A DNA stretch of 64,000 bases from Bog-473 sp963804055 (GCA_963804055.1 CAWDOU010000003.1:395287-459286); one strand, 5' to 3'; shown: positions 41,009 through 49,440, counted from the stretch's first letter. Program-made: numbers and translations. Notes: generated from the sequence alone by a model not told the origin.

Positions 41009-42250
41009 CTAGGCCGTCGCTTCGAGCAGCCGACGCTCGAGGTAGCGACGCTCGGCGTCGGTCCCCGCCAGGGCAAAGGCCCGGCGGTACGCGTCGGCGG
41101 CCTCGGCCCGGCGGCCGAGCCGCTGCAGCATGTCGGCACGCGCGGCGGGAAGCAGGTGGTAGGCGCGCAGCTCGCCGTCCGCATCGATGTCGTCGAGCAA
41201 CGCCAGGCCGGCATCGGGGCCCTCGCTCATCGACACCGCCACCGCCCTGTTCAGCGCAATGACCGCAGACGGGGTCATGGCGAACAGGTGGTCGTAGAGG
41301 CCGGCGATCTCGGCCCAATCGGTCGGCCCGTCCTCGCTGACGTGGCAGGCGGCGATGGCGGCCTGGACCTGGAAGGGACCGGGTCGGCGCAGCCGGAGGG
41401 CGGCATCGAGGCGGGTGCGGCCCTCGTCGATGGCGGTGACGTCCCACAGCGTGCGGTCCTGGTCCGTGAGCACGATGAGGTCGCCGTCGCCGTCGAGACG
41501 CGCTGCGCTGCGGGCGTCGTGGAACAGCATGAGGGCCAGCAGGCCGAGCGCTTCGGGCTCGTCGGGCATGAGCGTGCACAGGATCCGGCCGAGGCGGATG
41601 GCCTCCGCCGTGAGGCTGCGGCGGACCAGGTCCGTGCCCGAGCTGGCGGAGTAGCCCTCGTTGAAGAGGAGGTACAGCACGGCCAGCACGGCACCCGTGC
41701 GTTCGACCAACTGATGCGGGGGAGGGACGGCGAACGGAATGCCCGCATTGCGGATCTTGTGCTTGGCCCGGACCAGTCGCTGCGCCATGGTGGCCTCGGG
41801 CACCAGGAAGGCATGGGCGATCTCGGGGGTCGTCATGCCGGCGAGGGTGCGCAGGGTCAGCGCCACCTGCGCCTCGAAGGACAGGGCCGGATGGCAGCAG
41901 GTGAACATGAGACCGAGCCGGTCGTCGGGCACCTCCTCGTCGATCACCTCGTCGCCCTCATCGTCGTACGCGCCCGCAGCCATGACCGCGACCTCCTGCG
42001 TCTTGGATTCGCCCAGCCGGCGGCGCCGGGCGCGATCGATCGCCCGGTGGCGCGCCACCGTGGTGAGCCACACGCCGGGGCGGCGCGGGATGCCATCGCG
42101 GGGCCAGCGCTCCAGCGCGGTCGCGAAGGCATCCTGCGCGCACTCCTCGGCCAGGTCCCAGTCGCCGGTGAGCCGGACGAGGGTCGCGACGACCCGGCCC
42201 CACTCTTCGTGGAACGCCCCGGCAACGGCGGCCTCGACGTCGGCCGTCAC
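41009..42250 (-). CDS. ECF sigma factor with long C-terminal extension (ECF42-like)
   Basis: 413 residues from GTG at 42250, whose GTGA overlaps the DGPF gene's stop. Region 2 includes DWDLAEECAQDAFATALERW and WLTTVARHRAIDRARRRR; region 4 includes GMTTPEIAHAFLVPEATMAQRLVRAKHKIR. A helical C-terminal extension of about 200 residues follows (VLAVLYLLFNEGYSAS, ALNRAVAVSMSEGPDAGLALL), TPR-like. ECF42-type sigma factors have this extension and a linked DGPF/YCII gene and lack an anti-sigma factor; the extension is thought to control activity. No anti-sigma gene is seen here. Confidence 0.9.
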   Translation of the reverse strand: MTADVEAAVAGAFHEEWGRVVATLVRLTGDWDLAEECAQDAFATALERWPRDGIPRRPGVWLTTVARHRAIDRARRRRLGESKTQEVAVMAAGAYDDEGDEVIDEEVPDDRLGLMFTCCHPALSFEAQVALTLRTLAGMTTPEIAHAFLVPEATMAQRLVRAKHKIRNAGIPFAVPPPHQLVERTGAVLAVLYLLFNEGYSASSGTDLVRRSLTAEAIRLGRILCTLMPDEPEALGLLALMLFHDARSAARLDGDGDLIVLTDQDRTLWDVTAIDEGRTRLDAALRLRRPGPFQVQAAIAACHVSEDGPTDWAEIAGLYDHLFAMTPSAVIALNRAVAVSMSEGPDAGLALLDDIDADGELRAYHLLPAARADMLQRLGRRAEAADAYRRAFALAGTDAERRYLERRLLEATA

Positions 42251-42594
42251 ATCTCCCAGATCGGCCTCACTTCGATCGAACCGGTCTGCGCACCGGGGAT
42301 CCGGGAAGCGACGTCGATGGCGTCGTCGAGGTCCTTGCAGTCGACGAGGAAGTAGCCGGCCAGCTGCTCCTTGGTCTCGGCGAACGGACCGTCTGTCGTG
42401 AGCGTCTCCCCGTTGCGGACCCGCACCGTGGTGGCGTCGCTCGTCAGGCGCAGTCGCTCGCCGCCCAGCAGCACGCCCCGCTCGGCCATGTCCTTCATGA
42501 AGGCGGCGTACTCGGGCGCGATCTCCGCACCCTCCGCCTCGCCGTCGCGGGCGCCGGCGCTCTCGTCGAGGGCAATCAGCAAAAGGTATCGCAT
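42247..42594 (-). CDS. DGPF/YCII-domain protein linked to the sigma factor
   Basis: 115 residues from ATG at 42594, with AAGGAG 6 bases upstream. The fold is that of YCII-related ferredoxin-like proteins: MRYLLLIALDES, EYAAFMKDMAERGVLLGGE and TDGPFAETKEQLAGYFLVDC with the DGPF motif at residues 68-71. Its stop overlaps the sigma-factor start by 4 bp. DGPF proteins are the usual partners and main targets of ECF42 sigma factors; the biochemical role is unknown. Confidence 0.9.
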   Translation of the reverse strand: MRYLLLIALDESAGARDGEAEGAEIAPEYAAFMKDMAERGVLLGGERLRLTSDATTVRVRNGETLTTDGPFAETKEQLAGYFLVDCKDLDDAIDVASRIPGAQTGSIEVRPIWEM

Positions 42595-42634
42595 GGTGTT
42601 CTCCTTGCTCGTTGGTTGACCGTTTCGCCCTGAC

Positions 42635-42670
42635 GACGATCGGGAACACCCCGGATCGACAGCTTCGACA
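42635..42670 (-). promoter_or_regulatory. Candidate ECF-type promoter of the DGPF-sigma operon
   Basis: On the minus strand TGTCGA occurs twice (42670-42665 and 42661-42656). The second is followed after 17 bp by CGTC (42638-42635), with CGATC overlapping it. A TGTCGA -35 element is what I recall for ECF42 targets, so the operon may be autoregulated. It lies about 40 bp before ATG 42594. Confidence 0.5.
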
Positions 42671-42709
42671 GAAATTCTGCCCGATCGGCCGGATCTACGC
42701 TCTGCCGAC

Positions 42710-44026
42710 GTGCCCACCTTGCCCGACTCCTCCACGCCGGGCGAAACCGGCGAGGCCGAGGGGGGCGAGGCAGATGTGGGCGGCCCCGAGCTCCTTGAGC
42801 TCGAGGTCGGTGCCATCGCCGCCGGCGGGGGCTGCGTGGCCCGGGCGCCCGACGGCAAGGTGGTCTTCGTCCGCCACAGCCTCCCCGGCGAACGGGTCCG
42901 GGCCCGGGTCACGGCCAGCACGTCGTCCTTCCTGCGAGCCGACGCGGTCGAGATCCTCTCCCGCTCCCCCGACCGGGTCGAGGCCCCCTGCCCGCACGCC
43001 GGGCCCGGTCGCTGTGGTGGCTGCGACTTCCAGCACGTCGAGATCGGCGCCCAGCGTCGCCTCAAGTCCTTCCGCATCGCCGAGCAGCTGGCGCGCCTGG
43101 CGGGGGTGGACCGGACCGTCGACGTGGAGGCGGTCCCCGGGGACAGCGCGGGTCTCGGCTACCGCACCCGGGTGCGGGTCGCCGTCGACGGCCGGGGCGC
43201 CGTGGGGTTCCGGCGCCACCGCTCGCACCGCATGGAGTACATCCACGACTGCCCCATCGCCAGCCCCGCCGTCACCGCGACGGGTGCCTTCGACGTCCTG
43301 TGGCCCGGCGTCACCGAGTTGGAGGTCGTCACCGGGAGCCGGCCCTCCGAAGCGATGGTCTCGATCACGCCGCGGGGCCGTTCGGCGCCGCGCCTGCCCG
43401 ACCTGGGCACCGGCGTGGTCGTCGCCGGGAAGGTCCGCCATCCTCCGGGTGCGGTCCATGCCACCGTGGACGGACGGACCTACCGGGTGTCGCCCGGGGT
43501 CTTCTGGCAGGTCCACACCGGTGCCGCCACGGCCCTCCTGCGGGCGGTCCTCGACCTGGCCGGCCCGTGCGAGGGCGCAGCGGTGGTGGACCTGTACGCC
43601 GGCGCCGGCCTGTTCTCGGTCGCGCTGGCCGAGGCCGCCGGGCCTTCGGGGTCCGTCCTGGCCGTCGAGCGGGACCGGCGCGCCTGCGCCGATGCCCGGC
43701 ACAACGGTGCCACGTTCCCCACCCTGCGCGTCCTGGAGGGCGAGGTGACGCCGGCGGTGGTCGAGTCAGCGCTGGGGCGCCCCGACGTCGTCGTCCTCGA
43801 CCCCGCCCGCGAGGGCGCGGGGGTCGCCGTCATGCGCGCCCTGGCGGCGCACGCACAGACACTGCGGACGCTCATTTACGTCTCGTGCGACCCCTCCTCG
43901 TTCGGGCGCGACATCCGCGTCCTGCTCGACGAGGGCTGGCGCGTCACCGGGCTGCGCGCCTTCGACATCTTCCCCATGACCGAGCACGTGGAGCTGGTGG
44001 CGGGTGTGGAGCCGCCGCCCCGGTGA
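42710..44026 (+). CDS. TRAM-domain RNA (uracil-5) methyltransferase, RlmD/TrmA family
   Basis: 438 residues from GTG at 42710. An N-terminal TRAM domain (GAIAAGGGCVARAPDGKVVFVR) is followed by a Cys cluster, CPHAGPGRCGGCDFQH, as in [4Fe-4S] members. The SAM domain has VSPGVFWQVHTGAATAL, VVDLYAGAGLFSVALAEAAG, VVVLDPAREGAG and the catalytic VSCDPSSFGRD. The family converts uridine to 5-methyluridine in 23S rRNA or tRNA. Which site it modifies is not clear. It is divergent from the ECF operon with 115 bp between starts. Confidence 0.9.
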   Translation: MPTLPDSSTPGETGEAEGGEADVGGPELLELEVGAIAAGGGCVARAPDGKVVFVRHSLPGERVRARVTASTSSFLRADAVEILSRSPDRVEAPCPHAGPGRCGGCDFQHVEIGAQRRLKSFRIAEQLARLAGVDRTVDVEAVPGDSAGLGYRTRVRVAVDGRGAVGFRRHRSHRMEYIHDCPIASPAVTATGAFDVLWPGVTELEVVTGSRPSEAMVSITPRGRSAPRLPDLGTGVVVAGKVRHPPGAVHATVDGRTYRVSPGVFWQVHTGAATALLRAVLDLAGPCEGAAVVDLYAGAGLFSVALAEAAGPSGSVLAVERDRRACADARHNGATFPTLRVLEGEVTPAVVESALGRPDVVVLDPAREGAGVAVMRALAAHAQTLRTLIYVSCDPSSFGRDIRVLLDEGWRVTGLRAFDIFPMTEHVELVAGVEPPPR

Positions 44027-44044
44027 GCCGCCGAGGCGCAGTCG

Positions 44045-44965
44045 CTAGGCGTGCCCTCCGAGCTCGTGCTCGATGTGCCCCGGTGACTCGAACTGCAGGG
44101 TCGAGTGGGCGACGTCAAAATGGTCCGAGAGGCACTCTTGCAGATGATCGAGGACACGGCCCGCCTGGCCCGTCGTGAAGCACTCGTCGGTGACCACCAC
44201 GTGAGCGGTGAGGACCGGGAGGGAGGAGGAGAGGGTCCAGGCGTGCAGGTCGTGCACGGACTGCACCTCGGGCAGCTCCATCAGATGCTGCCGGACCTCC
44301 TCCACGTCGATGTCGTCGGGCGTCGCCTCGAGCAGGATCCGCAGGGACGGGCGCAGGAGCTCCACCGCCGCCTTGAGCATCAGCAGCACGACGACCAGCG
44401 AGGCGATGGCGTCGGCGCGGTCGAAGCCCCAGATGACGATCACGACGCCGGCGAGCAGGGTGCCCGCGAACCCGTAGAGGTCGGTCAGGATGTGGCGGTA
44501 TGCGCCCTCCACGTTGAGTGAGCGCCGGTTGGCCCGGGCCATCGTCATGGTGGCGGCCAGATTGACGGCGACGCCGACCGCGGCGACAACGATCAGCACG
44601 GTGCCGTTGACCGGCGACGGGTGGATGAGCCGGACCACCGCGTCGTAGGTCACGAGGGCGGATACGACGACGAGCGCGATGGCGTTGCCGGCCGCGGCGA
44701 GGATCTCGGCCCGCTTCATGCCGTAGGTATGCGATCCGGTCTCGGGTCGCGCGGCCAGCCGGATGGCGATGAGCGAGCCGGCGATGGCACCGACGTCCAC
44801 CAGCATGTGCCCGGCGTCGGCCAACAGCACGAGCGAGTTCGAGGCCACGGCTGCGCCGACCTCGAACGCCATGAAGGCGACGAGCAGCGCCAGGGCAACG
44901 GTCAGGGCGCGGCGGTCGGTGTCCACCGAGGTCTGCCCGGCGTGGTGGTCGTGGCCGTCAGCCAT
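44045..44965 (-). CDS. Cation diffusion facilitator (CzcD/ZitB-like)
   Basis: 306 residues with six membrane helices. A His-rich N-terminus (DGHDHHAG) precedes helix 1; the metal site residues are in LLADAGHMLVDVGA (helix 2, HxxxD) and HILTDLYGFAG (helix 5, HxxxD). The cytoplasmic C-terminal domain is present (VEEVRQHLMELPEVQSVHDLHAW). It exports Zn, Co or Cd by proton antiport. The gene starts inside the end of an ArsR-family gene (8-bp overlap), so metal-controlled expression is very likely. Confidence 0.93.
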   Translation of the reverse strand: MADGHDHHAGQTSVDTDRRALTVALALLVAFMAFEVGAAVASNSLVLLADAGHMLVDVGAIAGSLIAIRLAARPETGSHTYGMKRAEILAAAGNAIALVVVSALVTYDAVVRLIHPSPVNGTVLIVVAAVGVAVNLAATMTMARANRRSLNVEGAYRHILTDLYGFAGTLLAGVVIVIWGFDRADAIASLVVVLLMLKAAVELLRPSLRILLEATPDDIDVEEVRQHLMELPEVQSVHDLHAWTLSSSLPVLTAHVVVTDECFTTGQAGRVLDHLQECLSDHFDVAHSTLQFESPGHIEHELGGHA

Positions 44966-45278
44966 GCGGCGTCACGTGGTCGGCATGGGACAGCACTTCC
45001 TGGACGAGCCGGCGGACGTGGGCGTCATCGAGCACGTAGTAGATCCGGGTGCCCTCCCTCCGGCTGCGCACGAGGCGGGCGAGGCGGAGCTTGGCCAGGT
45101 GCTGGGACACGGCGGCCGGTTGTGCCCCCACCAGCTCGGCCAGCTCGTTGACCGGGTGCTCACCCTCGAGCAGGGCGCAGATGACCCGCAGCCGGGTCTC
45201 GTCTGCCAGCAGCTTCAGCATCCCGACGGCCGACCGGATCTCCTCCCCGGTGCTCCCTTTCACTACCTGCGTAGGCAT
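44958..45278 (-). CDS. ArsR/SmtB-family metal sensor (CzrA-like)
   Basis: 106 residues from ATG at 45278. The winged-helix core includes LLADETRLRVICALLEGEHPVNELAELV and QPAAVSQHLAKLRLARLVRSRREG. The last helix reads DDAHVRRLVQEVLSHADH: Asp and His two apart, then His 11 and 14 residues further, exactly the spacing of the CzrA alpha-5 Zn/Co site. There is no alpha-3N Cys box. It should repress the operon until zinc or cobalt binds. The gene overlaps the CDF exporter by 8 bp and carries a dyad over its own start codon. Confidence 0.93.
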   Translation of the reverse strand: MPTQVVKGSTGEEIRSAVGMLKLLADETRLRVICALLEGEHPVNELAELVGAQPAAVSQHLAKLRLARLVRSRREGTRIYYVLDDAHVRRLVQEVLSHADHVTPHG

Positions 45279-45286
45279 GCAGATAG
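45263..45286. promoter_or_regulatory. Imperfect dyad over the start codon of the metal-sensor gene
   Basis: CTACCTGC (45263-45270) and GCAGATAG (45279-45286) form an inverted repeat with one mismatch around 8 bp that contain the ATG (45276-45278). On the minus strand TACGCT lies 6 bp before the ATG and could be a -10 box for a leaderless transcript. Likely the autoregulatory operator. Confidence 0.4.
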
Positions 45287-45330
45287 CGTAGTCCCCCAGT
45301 AGGGACGCCAGTTGCGGAACGACCGGTGGC

Positions 45331-46893
45331 TCAGGGAGCCGAGGTGAAGCTCGACGTCGGGACCGGCTGCACGTTGCAGGGCTGCGAGACCGACGTCTGG
45401 GGCACCGCAGCGGTCAGCACGGCCTTCATGATCGGCCCGGCCACGCTGGCGCCGTCCGAGCTGTTGGCCTGCTGCGGCACGACGACCGCCACCGCCACCT
45501 GCGGGTTGTTGGCGGGGGCGAACCCGATCATCCAGGTGTCGGTCAGTCCGGTGGTGGGGTCGGTCTGTGCCGTCCCCGTCTTGACCGCGGCACACAGATA
45601 GGACGGGAACCCCACGCCGGCGGCGGTGCCACCGGCCTGGATCACGCCCTCCATGAGCGAGGTCACCTGCTGGGCCGCCTGTGCCGTCGCCACCGTGGAC
45701 TCCGCCTTCGGGGTGTAGGTCTGCACCAACGAGCCCTGGGAGGTGTGGATGGCCGACATCAGGTGGGGTGTCATGAGCACGCCCTTGTTGGCGATCCCCG
45801 CCGCCACCATGGCGTTCTGGAGCGCGGTGGTCTGGACGTCGTACTGCCCGATGGAGCTCTGCCCCAAGAAGGCCTGTGAGTTCGGCGCCAGCGGCGGGAA
45901 GATCGATTCGGACGTACCCGGCAGGTCGATCCCGGGAACCGAGTTGTACCCGAACAGCTCGGACTGCCTGGTCATGATCGGGACGCCGAGCTGCACGCCG
46001 AGCTCGGCGTAGCCGGGGTCGCAGGAGAACGGGAGCATCTGGGTCATCGTCCCGCCACAGGGCCCCGACTGGTCACACAACTGGACGACGGAGTCCGAGA
46101 ACTTGACGCAGTGTGCGACCGGGAAGTTGAAACCCGCCAGGGCCGGCTTGAGGTTGTAGGCGGCGGTGCTCGTCACGACCTTCATGGTGGAACCCGGAGG
46201 GAAGGTCTCCCGGTTCGCGATGGGCCGCAGCGGGAAGAAGCCCTCGTGGTCCTTCTGGATGTAGCTGAAGTAGGCCAGCTGCTCCGCCTGCAGTGAGGTG
46301 CTGGCCAGCGGGTTGGGGTCGAACGTCGGATTCGAGACCATGGCCAGGACGTCGCCGGTCGACGGCTGGAGCACCACCACCGCCCCGTCCTTGTTGGCGC
46401 CAGGCGGGAGCGTCGTCAACGCCTGCCACGCCGCGTTCTGCAGTGCCGGCTGGACGGTGAGGGTGACGTTGTCGGTCGTCAGTGGCTGCTGCTGCCGGAA
46501 GATCAGCTGGCTCAGGGTCTGTGGCGGTTGCTGGTGCGGGCTCAGATACGAGTCGTACTCCTCTTCGATGCCGGCCGTGCCGTAGTAGAGCGCCGAGTCA
46601 TAGCCCGTGATGCCCGCATACAGAGGACCCTGGGGGTACTGACGGACGTATTGAAACGCGTAGTTCGTCGTGTCCGTCCCGGGCGGTGTCTTGATCGACT
46701 TGGCGAGGACGGTGCCGTCGGCGGCGTAGATGGTGCCCCTCGGGTTGATGTACCTCTGTGCGGCGATCCGGGGATTGTTCGGCGAGGACTGGAGCTGCTT
46801 CGCCTTGACCAACTGAATGTTGACCAGCTGCGCCACGACCAGTCCGAGGCAGACGACCATGATCACGCCGAGCCAGCGGATCCGACGGCCCAT
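45331..46893 (-). CDS. Class B penicillin-binding protein (PbpA-like transpeptidase)
   Basis: 520 residues from ATG at 46893; a TTG at 46908 is less likely. An N-terminal membrane anchor (WLGVIMVVCLGLVVAQLV) is followed by the dimerisation region (INPRGTIYAADGTVLA) and the transpeptidase domain: PPGSTMKVV (active Ser and Lys), FSCDPGYAELG at the second motif and AVKTGTAQ at the third. The second motif normally reads SxN, so the Asp is notable. The enzyme crosslinks peptidoglycan outside the membrane. It stands alone between the metal operon and a divergent small gene. Confidence 0.92.
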   Translation of the reverse strand: MGRRIRWLGVIMVVCLGLVVAQLVNIQLVKAKQLQSSPNNPRIAAQRYINPRGTIYAADGTVLAKSIKTPPGTDTTNYAFQYVRQYPQGPLYAGITGYDSALYYGTAGIEEEYDSYLSPHQQPPQTLSQLIFRQQQPLTTDNVTLTVQPALQNAAWQALTTLPPGANKDGAVVVLQPSTGDVLAMVSNPTFDPNPLASTSLQAEQLAYFSYIQKDHEGFFPLRPIANRETFPPGSTMKVVTSTAAYNLKPALAGFNFPVAHCVKFSDSVVQLCDQSGPCGGTMTQMLPFSCDPGYAELGVQLGVPIMTRQSELFGYNSVPGIDLPGTSESIFPPLAPNSQAFLGQSSIGQYDVQTTALQNAMVAAGIANKGVLMTPHLMSAIHTSQGSLVQTYTPKAESTVATAQAAQQVTSLMEGVIQAGGTAAGVGFPSYLCAAVKTGTAQTDPTTGLTDTWMIGFAPANNPQVAVAVVVPQQANSSDGASVAGPIMKAVLTAAVPQTSVSQPCNVQPVPTSSFTSAP

Positions 46894-47062
46894 CAGCCCG
46901 CCAACCAATTCGTGGACAACCGGATCACCGCCAGCATGGTAGGCGGCGGGCCTCCCGTGAGGGCTTCATGCCCCCGTCGGGCCACGCTCATCCCCCCTTG
47001 CAATCGGGTCCGGCCCTTGCTCGGTACTGTGACGCCAGGGAACCCGTCCCTTCGGAGGAGGC

Positions 47063-47374
47063 ATGGTGGCCGACGAGCACATGGAGGGGTGGTACACCGA
47101 CCCGTTCGGACGGCACGACGCCCGCTGGATGTCGGCGGGCATCCCCACCAGGTTGGTGCGTGACGGCGACCGGGAGTCCTACGACGATCCGCCCGACGGG
47201 GAACCGATGGCGACACCGACCCGGATCGACGAAGGCCAGGCGAGCGACGGCAGCGACCTCCTCCGTGCCGACGACCCCGACGCTGACGTGACCCTGCACC
47301 AACGAATGGAGGAGGCGGGCGAGGACTCGTGGGGTGCGCAGATCTGGTTGCACGACCGGACCGACGAGCGATAG
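47063..47374 (+). CDS. Conserved actinobacterial protein of unknown function (103 residues)
   Basis: ATG at 47063 follows GGAGGA. The product starts HMEGWYTDPFGRHDARWMSA and GIPTRLVRDGDRESYDDPP, a pattern I associate with small uncharacterised actinobacterial proteins, and is acidic with no membrane segment. The rest looks disordered until EEAGEDSWGAQIWLHDR. It lies between the divergent penicillin-binding protein gene (169 bp between starts) and the crotonase gene (90-bp gap). No function can be assigned. Confidence 0.75.
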   Translation: MVADEHMEGWYTDPFGRHDARWMSAGIPTRLVRDGDRESYDDPPDGEPMATPTRIDEGQASDGSDLLRADDPDADVTLHQRMEEAGEDSWGAQIWLHDRTDER

Positions 47375-47464
47375 TCCTCGACGGACGCTCACCGTCGCGA
47401 TGGGAGCATCGGCCGGGGGCCGCCGTATCCTGGCCCCGTTGCACGTCGAGGGACGGGAGCAGGC

Positions 47465-48238
47465 GTGAAGGAAACTGACGACACCGGTCACCGCGTCGGG
47501 CGGCGCCGCGAGGGCAGGGTGCTGGTCATCTCCATGGAGCGGGCCCCAAAGCGCAACGCCATCGACAGGGCGATGGCCGACGCACTCGACGACGCGCTCA
47601 ACGAGCTGGACGACGATCCCGACCTGTGGGCCGGCGTCCTGACCGGCGGCCCCGACTTCTTCTGTGCGGGCAGCGACCTGACCGCCGGGGGCGACTACGA
47701 CACGCCGCGCGGCGGGGAGTACGGCCTCATCCGGCGCCGGCGCACAAAGCCCTTGATCGCCGCCGTGGAGGGCCCGGCCCTCGGCGGGGGTCTCGAGGTT
47801 GTCCTGGCCTGTGACCTGGTCGTGGCCGCCAGCTCGGCGCGCTTCGGTCTGCCGGAGGTGGCCATCGGCGTGGTCCCGACCTGCGCCGGCCTGTTCCGGG
47901 CGCCCAGGGCCCTCCCCCTCAACGTCGCCCGGCAACTCATCCTCACCGGCCGCCCGATTGCGGCAGCGCGCGCCTATGACGTGGGCTTCGTGAACGTCCT
48001 GGCCGCGCCCGGCCGGGCGCTGGAGGAGGCGCTGGCCCTGGCGCGACAGCTCTGCGCCAACGCGCCCGTCTCGGTGCAGTCATGCCTGGCGGCGGTCAAC
48101 GACATCATCGCCACCGACGACGACCTGGGTTGGGAACAGACCGATCGGGCGCTGCGGACCGCGGCCGGGTCGGCCGACGCCCGGGAAGGGGTCGCCGCGT
48201 TCCTCGAGAAGCGGCCGCCGGTGTGGACCGGGCGGTGA
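47465..48238 (+). CDS. Enoyl-CoA hydratase/isomerase (crotonase) family protein
   Basis: 257 residues from GTG at 47465, with GGGAGCAGG upstream. Crotonase features are VLVISMERAPKRNAID, FFCAGSDLTAGGDYD (first oxyanion-hole region), AVEGPALGGGLEVVLACDLV (second) and FGLPEVAIGVVPTCAG. A Glu is present in the LPEVAIG stretch where hydratases carry a catalytic residue. The ending LEKRPPVWTGR is common to the family. It may act in fatty or aromatic acid breakdown; no partner genes are adjacent. Confidence 0.9.
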   Translation: MKETDDTGHRVGRRREGRVLVISMERAPKRNAIDRAMADALDDALNELDDDPDLWAGVLTGGPDFFCAGSDLTAGGDYDTPRGGEYGLIRRRRTKPLIAAVEGPALGGGLEVVLACDLVVAASSARFGLPEVAIGVVPTCAGLFRAPRALPLNVARQLILTGRPIAAARAYDVGFVNVLAAPGRALEEALALARQLCANAPVSVQSCLAAVNDIIATDDDLGWEQTDRALRTAAGSADAREGVAAFLEKRPPVWTGR

Positions 48239-48268
48239 CCACGCCGGGTCGCGGATCGGCCCGATGAC

Positions 48269-48574
48269 CTAGGCAGCGTTGGAGTAACGCCCGACCTCTC
48301 TGCCGTCGACGTAGGCCACACACTCCTGGCCCTGGAACCCGCCCATGAGCGCCTTGCGGGTCTTCTCGATCCGGACCTCGTGCGGCTCGCTGGAGCCCAC
48401 CGAGAACTCGTAGCGCCCGGTGCGCCGCAGGCTGAATACCGAGAGCTTCTTGATGACCGGCTCGCCGTCGACGGAGATCTTCAGTGGACCCCAGAGCTGA
48501 TCGAATGTGAAGGCCACGTTGTGGCGCTCGGCCTCCCCCACCTCGAACTCAAAATCCAGATGTCTCTCAGGCAT
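48269..48574 (-). CDS. Small protein of unknown function (101 residues)
   Basis: ATG at 48574 has GGAGGGAA about 7 bases upstream. The sequence is rich in beta-type strands (HLDFEFEVGEAERHNVAFTF, WGPLKISVDGEPVIKKLSVF, RYEFSVGSSEPHEVRIEK) and looks like a small beta-sandwich; KALMGGFQGQECVAYVDG is near the end. I do not recognise a named family. It has no signal or membrane helix. The neighbour upstream is the SnoaL-like gene, in the same direction after 104 bp. Confidence 0.7.
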   Translation of the reverse strand: MPERHLDFEFEVGEAERHNVAFTFDQLWGPLKISVDGEPVIKKLSVFSLRRTGRYEFSVGSSEPHEVRIEKTRKALMGGFQGQECVAYVDGREVGRYSNAA

Positions 48575-48678
48575 GTCTGTTCCCTCCGCGTCGAACGCTG
48601 ACCGTTGTGATGTCGGCCTCCACCGCGCGTAGGTGCAGCACGATTGTCCGAGCGTTGACTGACCTGGCCTTTCCCGGG

Positions 48679-49104
48679 CTATTTCCAGCCCTGCAGGACG
48701 TGTTCGAACCACCACTGGGGCGCCGCGGCGGTGAGCACGTTCATATCCCAGTAGTCCCACCACCGGATGATCTTCCCATGGCGGATCTCGTGCACCGAGG
48801 CCACGTCGAGTGCCATGGTCTCGCCGGTCGGCCATTCCCAGTGCTCGATGTGCTCGGTCATCACCACCTGGTCACCCGCCACCATGTGACGCGGCTCGTC
48901 GAACAACTTGGACAACTTGTCGAAAGCGAGCCGCAAACGAGCGGTGATCTCGGCGGGCCCGCGTGCGACGTCGTCCGCAGGAGTCACGATGTCCGTGTAC
49001 TCGCCGTTCTCGTCGAAGCGGGCGCCGAGCGCAGCGAAGTCCTGCCGATACAGATCGGCCCAGAACCCTTCGATGAGCTGTCGGTTCTCATCGGCTCGCG
49101 TCAC
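48679..49104 (-). CDS. SnoaL/NTF2-like (limonene epoxide hydrolase-type) protein
   Basis: 141 residues with the cone-shaped NTF2-like pattern: an N-terminal helix (NRQLIEGFWADLYRQDF), ALGARFDENGEYTDI, a middle region with VMTEHIEHWEW and the final SVHEIRHGKIIRWWDYWDM. The arrangement Asp...Arg...Asp resembles limonene-1,2-epoxide hydrolases, but many members have other or no enzymatic roles. The substrate is unknown. A long gap (49105-49593) lies upstream. Confidence 0.8.
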   Translation of the reverse strand: MTRADENRQLIEGFWADLYRQDFAALGARFDENGEYTDIVTPADDVARGPAEITARLRLAFDKLSKLFDEPRHMVAGDQVVMTEHIEHWEWPTGETMALDVASVHEIRHGKIIRWWDYWDMNVLTAAAPQWWFEHVLQGWK

Positions 49105-49440
49105 GGTGCGCTCCTCTCGCGGAATGGCGAAACCCTACGGGACGGGGACTCTTGGCCGCCTCGCCGGCCCCTCCCCGGGCAGGGCCACGCCGCCGCGGCC
49201 GCGTGCGCAGGGTGCTCGGCCTGGCCCGGGGCAGCCACGGCCGGTCACCGCACGGATCTCGACGCCATCCCGGCGCCTTGGAGCCGCATTGAGCCTGCTC
49301 AGGGTATGACCGAACCGGAAATCAGGGGCGGCGGCGGTGGTGATTCGGCGTCCGGCGGGACCCGGTTTGTTGTCCCGACGTTGTGCCAGGCGGGTCGGAC
49401 GGCTCTATTGCGCCGGCGGAGCCAACCGCCAGGATTGTCG
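49105..49440. other. Gap upstream of the SnoaL-like gene
   Basis: No gene is supported in this stretch. It is G/C-rich and should hold the promoter of the leftward SnoaL-like gene. Open frames present have atypical composition. A long inverted repeat follows at 49441-49497. Confidence 0.5.
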
